NCBI RefSeq assembly: GCF_040958095.1
Contig: NC_091195.1
Location: 27,014,381 to 27,078,380, forward strand
Origin: Procambarus clarkii
Taxonomy: Eukaryota > Arthropoda > Malacostraca > Decapoda > Cambaridae
Reading direction: 5' to 3'
DNA length: 64,000 nucleotides
Positions 55,501 through 64,000 of the stretch are shown here, piece by piece. Position numbers and translations under genes: made by a program. Below the pieces are notes generated by a model. That model did not search any database, was not told where the DNA came from, and worked only from the letters and a program-made list of their open reading frames with translations. How positions within the stretch are numbered: position 1 is the stretch's first letter; every line of letters begins with the position of its first letter.

Positions 55501-58500
55501 CAGGAGGTAGGGACAGGAGTAGAATACTGAACACATTGAGAGCCCAGGCAACTCCCTTCCTATGATGGATTATTAAAAGCAGAAATGTAATGCTCCTAAA
55601 TAAGAGACTTCAAAGCAATATACTCTCATCTTTCTTTAAGTTATGGGAGATAACCCCATGGAACGAAGATTTAATGAAGATGATAAAATAAATGTAGAGG
55701 ATGTATGGAAAGAACAAGATGGCAGAGAAGGCCAGATAAGGGACACCGAGTACATGAAAAGTACGGCAAAGTCTCCAGTATCCAGCCATTGGCCTACTGA
55801 AGTACCTACAGTGCTCCATCATTTGACACAACACAACCACAAAATTGCCACCAACTCTTCAAATATACTCCATTAACATACCAATATAAAAAAAAAAGAA
55901 TACATTGGAATCAAAATTAGAATGTTATATTTTCCATGAATACCAATTCCTCACCAAAGACCCAAGTCTAAAGAATTATCATTTTTAAGTCAAATTGAAG
56001 AGTTTATATGTTATATACTTAAAATATGAGCAATGGTACACTGCCACCAACTCTAAATCAATTGAAAAGGCACAACACCACACCATGTTATACAGCATGT
56101 TAACATTAGACCTTAACAGCCTACAATTCAAAGGTAGAGAGCCACTGAACAAGGGGATCAGCCAAGGCAATAAGGTGGAATAGGCCCCCCAAAAATGACC
56201 ACCGACTCGCCAGTGCAGCACTATATCGGATCTTAGAGCTTGGTGGTTCCCAGGGAATGAATGATCGACCATTGGCCATGTCTGGCTAGATCAAAGTGCC
56301 AGTCCTTTGCCAGCCAGGTGTGACTGAGCATGCAGGGTACTACAGGCATCATTGTTCTCCCATTTTATGGATAAACATCTATTTTTGGGGGCCATGCATG
56401 TATACACATCATTGGTGACTCCATAAAAGGTATTTACCCGGTAGTTCTACACTTTAAATCTGCTTTGAGCACCACTAACTTACACTAGCTGGCAGGATAC
56501 TGGTGACTCTACCCAATAGGTGGTTCAGGGAGGCCCCAAAACCAATAATGTAATCTACAAAGGTTTGGACGTCACAATCGGAACATAATTGACAAACGGC
56601 AAACTAAGGAAGAACACCAAAGATCCTAATGGCAATAGAAAAGGGTAGAATATTATGTTTAAAAGGAGTTGGTAAATTAGTAATTATTATAATTACTGGG
56701 GTGATCATAGGTACCGCAAGATTTCAGCTGTAAACGTGTACTATACAACAACAGGACCGAGTGAAGACAAGAGGTGATCCACTACAATGCTGTAATTACA
56801 CTAGTTAGCAATTGCTAATCACTTTGGATTATCTAAGAGAATATACAGTACAAATTACATTTTGAATTAGAGGCAGTTCCAAAACCTACTGATCTACATG
56901 CAATTACACTCTGGGGACGCCTCTATATCTGACCTTACAACTACACTCATCATGCTCCAACAAAGAAATCCCCATAACAAAGTTAACAATGACAAAGCTG
57001 GATGGAAGGGTCGCTTAAACCTACAAACCAAAAAAATAAAACCACAAAAAATGATAAGACACTATTTCATAGAGCCTATATATGAAGAAGAGGAGGAGAT
57101 AAAGAAATAAGCCCATATTTCCCAAGTCGACTAAAACGGATTGTTATACTCTTCATTTTAATCTGGCTTCTAATGATAGCTTACCTATGGTATAATCATG
57201 CCAAACGAGGTTTAACCTTTTCCTAGTACTAGATTACTTACTTATACATGTATTAAACAATTCAAAGTTGACAACAGAAGACAATGACACAAAATCATAG
57301 ACAAATCATTATATCACGCATGTGAAACAACAGGCATTTCCAGACTTGATGCAGAAGTATTGACGTTTCCACAACCGAGTTAAACCAATTTTACACGAAA
57401 ACTTTTTAATTAGCAATTATCACATGAATAAAGCACCTCCTGGAAATATTCTACGGGTGTTGCCCACAAACGCATCTTTCTATAAAAATATTTACATTCT
57501 ATAAGCTTGTATGAAATCCTGTATATATATCTTAGGTAGACTGGATCACAATAGTTTTCAACGAGTAACACTTTATCAGTCTCTTACGCCTCGCTCTTCA
57601 ATCGTAAAATGGTTAAAATCACCGCCACAATCTTGGACGTCAAATAGCTCAAATACATTTATGTCCTCACATAAACTCTGACTAGACTACATTAAATGAA
57701 GGAGTTCATTTTAACCATCACAACTCGTCCTCTCAACTAGTACAACAATGTACGGTTACCATACAGTACGGCGTTACGTTATCTTACCATAATGTACACC
57801 GCACATTACGGTAACCAACGTAACAAACGCAATGTATATACTATAAAAAGTAGCGGCTCACAAAAAAATCTACGTTTTCTATGCATCAGTTGGTTAGGCT
57901 AAGTAGGTGGCTTGGGTTCGTGCATTTTTGGTTAGAATAGGCTGATGGACTTTGTATGTTGGTTGCACATTGAGAGGACGGCTCACTACCATATAACAAA
58001 ACCCTGGTAATCTGCATCAGTAAGCAAAATAACATTAGGTCTATATTTAAACAATACACAGTGAGTTTGGGGAAAAAAAAAGAGAGCGAGTGAGAAGAAA
58101 AAAAGAGAGAATTGGCAAACTTTACAAATACAGTAAATGAAGACCAAAATAAAAGACCTGTGCAATGAATACGGCATAATACAAAACTGAGTGCACAGTA
58201 TTATACTGGTATGGTCCTGTATGGTCAACACTACATACTGCAAGCCAGGTACAGATAGGCTGGATGATACAGCATGCATATAATGTACACCACTCAAGTC
58301 TAATGCCATTCTCATCGACGACTTTTACTCGAGTTTGTGTCATATCTGTGCCTAGATTTACGCTATACTTCCATTCAAAACAGCAAGTGAAATGCTTTTA
58401 TAAGTGAAGTGAATGAAAAAAAAAAGCATTTCACACAGTGAGACTTCATATTACTTTAAGCCATTTGTGCTATGCACTTGTAAGTGATAATACTGTATAA

Positions 58501-58537
58501 TAACTTGTTATATCACCAGCAAGGGCGAGCCTTAAAT
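55501..58537. other. Intergenic sequence, no supported gene
   Basis: Two short ORFs at 55643-55876 (plus) and 55985-56272 (minus) lack recognisable features. No TE assigned. The right end may include downstream flank of mitoferrin. Confidence 0.45.
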
Positions 58538-58543
58538 TTTATT
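58538..58543 (-). terminator. Candidate polyadenylation signal of mitoferrin
   Basis: TTTATT on the plus strand is AATAAA on the minus strand, about 445 bp past the stop codon. Other copies may exist further left, so this is only the first plausible one. Confidence 0.35.
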
Positions 58544-58668
58544 ACTTTGTATTTAAACGTTTGTTTTATATTATTAATGAGAACTGGACCCACTTGCTAC
58601 CTATGCTGTTAAGCTTAATATATGGAGGCCAAAGAACTATGCATTACCAAAGTTTGAAACGCGACCTA

Positions 58669-58830
58669 CGACTGAAAACGAAGAAACGACTATGTTTCGG
58701 TCCATCCTGAACCATTATCAAGTTGTGTAATCAACTTAATAGTGGTCCAGGATAGACCAAAATGCCGCCGTTTCTTAATTTTCAGTTGTGGATCGGGTAT
58801 CAACCCTTCGGCCATGTTATCGTGACTCAA
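58669..58830. repeat. Foldback element, diverged copy 3, within probable 3' UTR
   Basis: GTTTCGGTCCATCCTGAACC and AGTGGTCCAGGATAGACCAA form imperfect arms (about 58669-58727 and 58732-58788). The right flank GGCCATGTTATCGTGACTCA matches the other copies. It lies about 160 bp beyond the mitoferrin stop codon. Confidence 0.8.
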
Positions 58831-58986
58831 TGCGTGCTTACCAAGGTTTTGCTACACTCTCTCTTCCATTTGCTAACTTATTAACAGCTTCACACACCTC
58901 TCCCTGCCAGATAATATTCAAACGGAAGGCACAAACTGCACATTCTATGGAAATATATTCTCTCACTTCCAATGCCAACAATATTA

Positions 58987-59729
58987 CTACTTGCCCAACC
59001 AGTTATCGTCCGCTGCTGCACAATTTGCAGTCAATGAAGGCATATGAAGAGTTCTCAAACGCTCAACAGTTTTATTGGTCGTTGTGCCGAGCGTTAAAAG
59101 CCTTTCTTGAACAATAACTTTCCCATCGTTATCACTAAGACTTTTACTTAAGGATTCTCCATCACTTTCAAGGTCTCTTATTACACTATCCTTAATTAGA
59201 TCACTGTTCCAATGTGGTGATGGGCTGTCATTTCTGGTTTGTACCATCATATGGTGTTTAAACAATTCATACACACTCCAAGATATTGCCGTTCCTGGCA
59301 TCTGGTACAGAATACGAGCATGTATTCCCTTGAAGAACCCCGGAAACCCATTTATCAAGTAGATGGTTCGGAAGGCTCCCATAATGCCAATTACTCGTGA
59401 CTGCTGCAGCTGGACCAGGGCAGAAGTTTCCTGCGTATTAAGAACCGTTTTACACATATCCAACGGTGTTGTGACCGCCGCTGCCACAGCTCCCGCCACG
59501 GCTCCTGCTACCATGTGAGCTTTAGGGTTGTATTCCCTCTCCGGGTTCATGACGCTCTGGAACTTTTCGTAAGTGACAATGTGAATAGCGTGGAAGGGAA
59601 GATTCATCAGAAGTTGCGTTGTAAATGAACGGTAGAATGCTTTCACACCCTCGCTTCGGTAAAGCTTTCGCAAACAGTCAAAACACGATCTGTATGGGCT
59701 ATTGTACATCTGCATCCTTTGCTTGATAA
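58987..59729 (-). CDS. Mitoferrin-type mitochondrial iron carrier, last coding exon (partial gene)
   Basis: The minus-strand exon begins after acceptor TTTCATTTCAG (AG at 59730-59731) with [14 protein letters not shown] and ends at TAG 58989-58987, giving 246 residues plus a split Val codon. It covers the end of carrier repeat 2 and all of repeat 3: [20 protein letters not shown], then the third signature PLDMCKT with VLNTQE, and [18 protein letters not shown] near the end. These match SLC25A28/SLC25A37 mitoferrins, inner-membrane carriers that bring Fe2+ into the matrix for heme and Fe-S synthesis. After the last helix there is an acidic, Ser-rich tail of about 85 residues ([10 protein letters not shown], ending DDNWLGK), longer than in vertebrate mitoferrins as I know them. 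The exons for repeat 1 and the first part of repeat 2 must lie to the right, beyond or among the transposons. Confidence 0.93.
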
Positions 59730-59867
59730 CTGAAATGAAAATAATAATTTGTAACTTTTAAAATGACATTTTCTAGATTGAATATTGAAGGTCAAGGAAT
59801 CTGCTCGAGTAAATACTAGAGATGCTTATCTGACAAAAGAAATTTGAAGAAAAAAAAAAAAAGCGTC

Positions 59868-61020
59868 GAATGTAATGAAACGCCATTTTCTGAGTGAGAC
59901 CCGGAGGCTCCCCGGAGCTTACTAGGCTCATATGCTAATGTCAGACTTTGGCATCAGTCATGTGCATGGAGTTCTGTGGGCCTACCCGGGACCACAAGCC
60001 AAAACCTGGCCCCCCTCAGAGAGGCATTGGGAGCAATGGCCTATAGATACCCCCGTGTGGTTGGAAACATTTTATGTCTGCCATTGACCGGGTCAGGCAC
60101 CCAGAAAGGTAAGCATCCCAAAACAAACCCCTATTCTGGTGAAAATATTGCTACCAAAAGTCGAACAAGTGATAGAACTCCCCTAAAAGAAACAAGCATG
60201 ACAGTCACAAGTCACCGCGCTGCTGTCTGCGCAGCTACCCCCCCCCCCTTCCCGGGAGGGGGAAGGAGGAACCCCCAGACCCCTCACGCCAGCTATCCAC
60301 ACATCAGTTCTGAGGTTGGATGTCAAAACACACGAAAACCCGCTGACTGGAGGGAGGGATGCTGGGGAGCCTCCGAGTATTGCCCAGAAAATAGCGTTTC
60401 ATTACATTCAACGCTGGTTTTCTGGGGGGGAGCCCCTTTGGCTCCCCGGAGCTAACTACCAACAGAGGAAAAGTATAATAGGGACTTACCCGGGAGGCGG
60501 TCGCTGCTCACTCCTCAACTCGAGGTCAAGAAAATTGGCTGCAATCGCCGACCCAAAGTGATACAAGCCAGACTGGGCCCAGGAACGTTCACGAGGTAAC
60601 GGGCAGCCAGGACCCTGATTGACTGCTAAAATCCCCGCGCCCGAATGTCAGTCCAGGACATGTTGCCAAAGACGGCAGCAAGAGTAGCGAACCTACGAAC
60701 GTCATGGGCACGGGGATAAACTGCAGGCTGGGTAGCCTTAATAACTCTGTGGACGACCTGGAAGACCCGCATCCGCGAACAGGGAAGAAGGGAAACCGAA
60801 TCAACCCTAAAGCACGTCCCTGGACACAGAAGCTGTGGCGCGAAAATAACGGCGAAGAGCCGCAACCAGACACAAAACATGATGCACCCCTGGCCTAACC
60901 AATCAAGCATCAACAACCCAGGGACCCCTCAGAAAGCAGCAGTCTCATTCTTCGCCAGAAAAGGAGATGGCTGCAGATGGACAAAACCATCACAAAGACC
61001 GAAAGAGCAGAAACCCCTGC
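59868..61020 (-). mobile_element. DIRS-like 3' end: terminal repeat and tyrosine recombinase C-terminus
   Basis: The terminal repeat at 59868-60425 is flanked by the same short inverted ends as at 1031-1600. Then on the minus strand (61000-60500) comes the YR catalytic C-terminus: PRAHDVRRFATLAAVFGNMS, one in-frame TAG, then VLAARYLVNV. HxxR and the tyrosine are both visible. It lies in the probable last intron of mitoferrin (minus-strand sense) or between its exons. Confidence 0.77.
60500..61000 (-). pseudogene. DIRS tyrosine recombinase C-terminal part with one stop
   Basis: The best preserved catalytic end in the window. H-D-V-R (HxxR) sits in the 60916-60626 frame and Y in ARYLVN after a single TAG where other copies appear to encode Trp (FW-x-S). 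Upstream residues are frame-broken. Confidence 0.65.
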
Positions 61021-61218
61021 ACTGAGAGGAGCTCCAGCATATTTCAACAATCCTAAGTATTGTAGTACGGGTTGATGGTAGTGAGTGGTGTCCCAGAGAA
61101 CATAAAGGTATAGTGCTCTTGAAAAATAGGTGAGATAACAGGAAAGTGCTAAGGGAAGTGAAAAATCGGATGAGAAAAAGTTGCCCTAGTGTTTACAGTG
61201 CAGAGAAGAACATTCAAG

Positions 61219-62238
61219 ATGGCCACTGGCAAGGGGAAAAACAAAACAGAGCTTGATTTTGAGGGATTCAATGAAGAAAGCATTGATATTAGTAGTCTAC
61301 ATAACAAGTTGGTAAATTTAGATACTATAGTGAACTCTCATGTAGAAATAATTAGTAAATTGAAAGAAAGTAATGACCATTTGAATAGCAAAGTTTTATG
61401 TCTTGAGGGTTTAGTGAAAGACTTGCGCAAGGATAAGAATCAATTGGAAACAAATTGCAAAGCCATGGAAGAAGAAAATAAACTCTTAAAAATAGCTTTG
61501 GAAGAAGTTAAAGTAAATTTAAACATAAATGACTACAATAGGTTAGGCAAGGAAATTCAACAGGAGAAACAGCTTTTGTCAGCACAGATGGAGGAAGTTA
61601 CACAGGGAATAGAACAGTGCAAGAAAGATATGCAACTCACTTATGCACAAATGGCCAAGGAGAAGGAAAAAATAGAAGAAGCAGTAAAGGAAGTCAAACA
61701 CTGCAGCAACCAAGATAAAACAAACATTAGGCTAGAAGTGAGGAAAGAATTGGCATCTAACCCGAAGTTGGTGCAAAACACAGTTGATCGGAGTAAGTCC
61801 CTGATCATTTTTGGCTGCAAAGAAAAGGCGATAACATCTAGGTCAGAAAGAGCTGTAGAAGAAGCTAAAGTAGTAGATAAAATTGTTGGCCTCGTGGAAG
61901 GTCTTACAAACAGAGAGAATGTGTGCGACTACAGGAGAATAGGCAGGTACGTAAAAGGGAAAGATCGACCTTTGAGGATCACCCTAAACGGTGCCAAACA
62001 GATGGAAGAAGTACTAAGGAATGCTAGAAAATTGCAAAGGGATGAGGATGGGAAAGGGTGGTCGTTAAGACGAGATCTTTCAAAAGAAGATAGAGAGAAG
62101 CTGAAACTGAACCTCGCCGAGGCAAAACATTTAAATGAGAGCAGGAATGAAGAAGAAATAAATTCTTTTTTCTACAAAGTGATAGGGGTAGGCAAACCAG
62201 TAAAGTGGTACATAAAGGCAAACGAACAAAATCAATAG
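61219..62238 (+). CDS. LINE ORF1 protein (coiled coil plus RRM-like domain)
   Basis: 339 residues from the ATG at 61219 (context TTCAAGATGG), beginning MATGKGKNKTELDFEGF. Roughly residues 20-180 are heptad-rich and highly charged (long coiled coil). Residues of about 190-300 look like the RRM-type RNA-binding domain of LINE ORF1 proteins (SLIIFGCKEK, YRRIGRYVKGKDRPLRITLN). The C-terminal part RRDLSKEDREKLKLNLAEAK is the usual ORF1 C-terminal motif. It would trimerise and bind the element's RNA as a chaperone. Upstream GTG at 61189 is in frame but is not needed. It ends TAG at 62236-62238, overlapping ORF2. Confidence 0.9.
   Translation: MATGKGKNKTELDFEGFNEESIDISSLHNKLVNLDTIVNSHVEIISKLKESNDHLNSKVLCLEGLVKDLRKDKNQLETNCKAMEEENKLLKIALEEVKVNLNINDYNRLGKEIQQEKQLLSAQMEEVTQGIEQCKKDMQLTYAQMAKEKEKIEEAVKEVKHCSNQDKTNIRLEVRKELASNPKLVQNTVDRSKSLIIFGCKEKAITSRSERAVEEAKVVDKIVGLVEGLTNRENVCDYRRIGRYVKGKDRPLRITLNGAKQMEEVLRNARKLQRDEDGKGWSLRRDLSKEDREKLKLNLAEAKHLNESRNEEEINSFFYKVIGVGKPVKWYIKANEQNQ
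62166..62172 (+). promoter_or_regulatory. Candidate -1 ribosomal frameshift heptamer
   Basis: T_TTT_TTC in the ORF1 frame (codons TCT TTT TTC at 62164-62172). Slipping back one base enters the ORF2 frame at CTA (62172-62174). Matches the X_XXY_YYZ form. No downstream pseudoknot was worked out. Confidence 0.5.
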
Positions 62239-64000
62239 AGAGAGGGGGAGTGAAGAATAAGGAGAGGGGGAACAAGTTCCTGAAGATTGCATACACCAAC
62301 ATAGATGGAGTGAGATCGAAGATACTGGAGTTAAGTGATGTAATACAGCTGCAGACACCAGACATTGTTGCACTCACGGAGACAAAACTTGAAGATGTAA
62401 TTTTAAATGAGGTCATATTCCCAAGGGGCTACTCAATTTGGAGACGGGACAGAAAAATTAGGAAAGGCGGTGGCGTTGCTGTGCTGGTAAAAGAACACCT
62501 AAAGGTGAAGGAAATAATGATTGCCAATCCACAAGAAGTTGACATAATAGCACTAGAGATCTGCTATGAGGATGATAAACTAATGATGATAAATGCATAT
62601 AGTCCACCGCCAAGCAGCACATGGTCAAAGGAGGAGCTAGATAGTAAACGTGAAGGTCTTATAACAATAATGAGAGAGATTATAGCGAGAGCGGATAACG
62701 ATAGATCACGACTGTTGATAGTCGGTGACTTCAACTTGAAATCCATAGACTGGGAAGCATATGAAGCTAAAACAGAAGATTTTTGGACCTGTAAATTTGT
62801 AGACCTCATCCTGGAAACATTCTTGTATCAACATGTTAAACAAGCTACGAGGATGAGGGAAGGGGACGTTCCCTCCATGCTAGATTTGATATTTACCAGG
62901 AAGGAGGAAGAGATATTTGACATTCAGTACCTTCCTCCCTTGGGTAAAAGTGACCATGTCTTTTTGGGAATAAAGTATGCAATGCGTTATAAGCTGGAAG
63001 AAAATAAGGAGGTTGAAGCAGTTGAAAAACCAGACTTCAGGAGAGGACATTATGGTGACCTTAGAAATTTTTTTAGTGAGTATAATTGGACAGACTTGAT
63101 GCTAGGCAAGGAAGTGAATGAGATGTATGGCAAGTTTTGTGAAATATATGATAAAGGCACAAAAAAATTTATACCAAAACAGAGATGCAGAACTAGGAAA
63201 CAGGATTGGTTCAATAGAAATTGCGAGAGGGCTAGAGACCGAAAGACACAAAAATGGAATCAATACAGGAAGAGGCCGAACCCCCAAACATACCAGCGAT
63301 ACAAAGATGCGAGAAACAACTACACGGCAGTGAGGAGAGAGGCAGAAAGAAATTTTGAAAAAGGGATTGCGGACAAATGTAAAACAGAACCAGGTCTATT
63401 CTATAAATTCATAAACAACAAATTGCAGGTAAAGGATAATATTCAGAGGTTGAAAATGGGAAATAGATTCACGGAAGATGAAAAGGAAATGTGTGAAACA
63501 CTAAACGAAAAGTTCCAAAGTGTGTTTGTACAAAATGAAATCTTTAGGGAACCAGATACAATAAGAATTCCAGAGAACAACATAGAACACATAAAGGTGT
63601 CTAGAGACGAAGTGGAAAAAATGCTCAAGGAGCTCGGTAAGAACAAAGCAGCTGGCCCAGATGGCGTTTCACCATGGGTTCTGAGAGAATGTGCATCTGA
63701 GCTCAGCATTCCACTTCACCTGATCTTTCAGGCATCCCTGTGTACAGGAATCGTAGCAGACGGGTGGAAACAGGCTAACATAGTTCCAATCTACAAAAGT
63801 GGCAGCAGGGAAGACCCCCTCAATTATAGACCTGTATCATTGACAAGTGTAATAGTGAAAGTATTGGAAAAACTAATCAAAACTAAATGGGTAGAACACC
63901 TAGAGAGAAATGATATAATATCAGACAGACAGTATGGTTTTCGATCTGGAAGATCCTGTGTATCGAATTTACTCAGTTTCTATGATCGAGCCACAGAGAT
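62172..64000 (+). CDS. LINE ORF2, AP endonuclease and reverse transcriptase (3' end outside window)
   Basis: Open in one frame from the TGA at 62148-62150 to 64000 without a stop. Endonuclease motifs: AYTNIDGVRSK, VALTETKLED, RLLIVGDFNLKS (D-F-N) and PPLGKSDHVFLG (S-D-H). RT motifs: KNKAAGPDGVSPWVLRECAS, NYRPVSLTSVIVKVLEKLIK and QYGFRSGRSCVSNLLSFYD. The window ends before the FxDD catalytic box. CR1/Jockey-group type. The first ATG in this frame is inside the endonuclease (62518), so expression needs frameshifting from ORF1 or another non-AUG mechanism. The start given is the first codon after the putative slip. Confidence 0.93.

Larger units (their letters stand above)
61025..64000 (+). mobile_element. 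CR1-like non-LTR retrotransposon, 5' part, apparently intact, cut by window end
   Basis: Contains a 5' UTR (about 61025-61218), ORF1 (61219-62238) and ORF2 (open from 62151 to the end of the window). It has an AP endonuclease and the start of the RT. No internal stop was found in ORF1 or ORF2 when translated by hand. It is the intact version of the family that supplies nine truncated 3' ends elsewhere in the window. The left boundary is approximate. Confidence 0.92.

Noticed and set aside
55643..55876. 77-codon plus ORF (MGDNPMERRFNEDDKINVED)
   Set aside because: Charged but no recognisable family or splice sites, and the opposite strand is equally open. Not supported as a gene.

Overview
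The window looks like invertebrate nuclear DNA, most likely from a decapod crustacean such as a crayfish. That is inference. It rests on large TE-filled introns, abundant CR1-like LINEs with tandem 3' tails, tRNA-derived SINEs, several DIRS-type (tyrosine recombinase) retrotransposon copies and long minisatellites. No organism name can be read from the sequence itself. There are no bacterial-type genes, no CRISPR array and no rRNA.

Two host genes are supported, both on the minus strand. (1) A ZNF143/ZNF76 (Staf)-type zinc-finger transcription factor is present as four exons whose phases join: 26837-26932, 22887-22985, 13150-13349 and 523-718. They encode about 192 residues, ending after the third zinc finger, and the gene runs off the left edge. 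Its introns (about 3.9, 9.5 and 12.4 kb) hold most of the transposons of the first 26 kb. A GC-rich block near 43.3-43.7 kb with a YY1-like motif on the minus strand may be its promoter, but this is unproven. (2) The last coding exon of a mitoferrin (SLC25A28/37-type mitochondrial iron carrier) lies at 58987-59729; the upstream exons were not found here.

Layout: 1-1.03 kb, ZNF143-like exon. 1.03-6.87 kb, a DIRS-like element with about 0.4 kb inverted terminal repeats. 6.9-7.6 kb, minisatellite. 8.3-17.3 kb, DIRS gag and RNase H/YR pieces mixed with CR1 fragments and a SINE, with a ZNF143-like exon at 13.15-13.35 kb. 17.3-22.4 kb, two CR1 copies on the minus strand, one split by another LINE. 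22.9-26.9 kb, two host exons with LINE pieces between. 27-27.7 kb, a 44-bp minisatellite. 28-34.5 kb, foldback, SINE, acidic-repeat ORF, DIRS and LINE fragments. 34.5-42 kb, SINEs, a second LINE type and CR1 3' ends. 42.1-43.3 kb, 29- and 44-bp minisatellites. 43.7-49.8 kb, a 6-kb minisatellite of 29- and 39-bp units. 50-58.9 kb, mostly non-coding sequence. 59-59.7 kb, mitoferrin. 59.9-61.0 kb, DIRS 3' end. 61-64 kb, the 5' part of an apparently uninterrupted CR1-like LINE.

The most interesting observations are: the ORF1/ORF2 junction of the 61-64 kb LINE, where a T_TTT_TTC heptamer sits just where the -1 frame opens into an ORF2 with no upstream ATG; two separate cases of a SINE sharing the 3' tail of a LINE in the same window; the DIRS ITRs with a perfect palindromic CRE (TGACGTCA); and the putative promoter sandwiched between large minisatellites. 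The very long ORFs in 43.6-50 kb are by-products of repeat periods and not genes.
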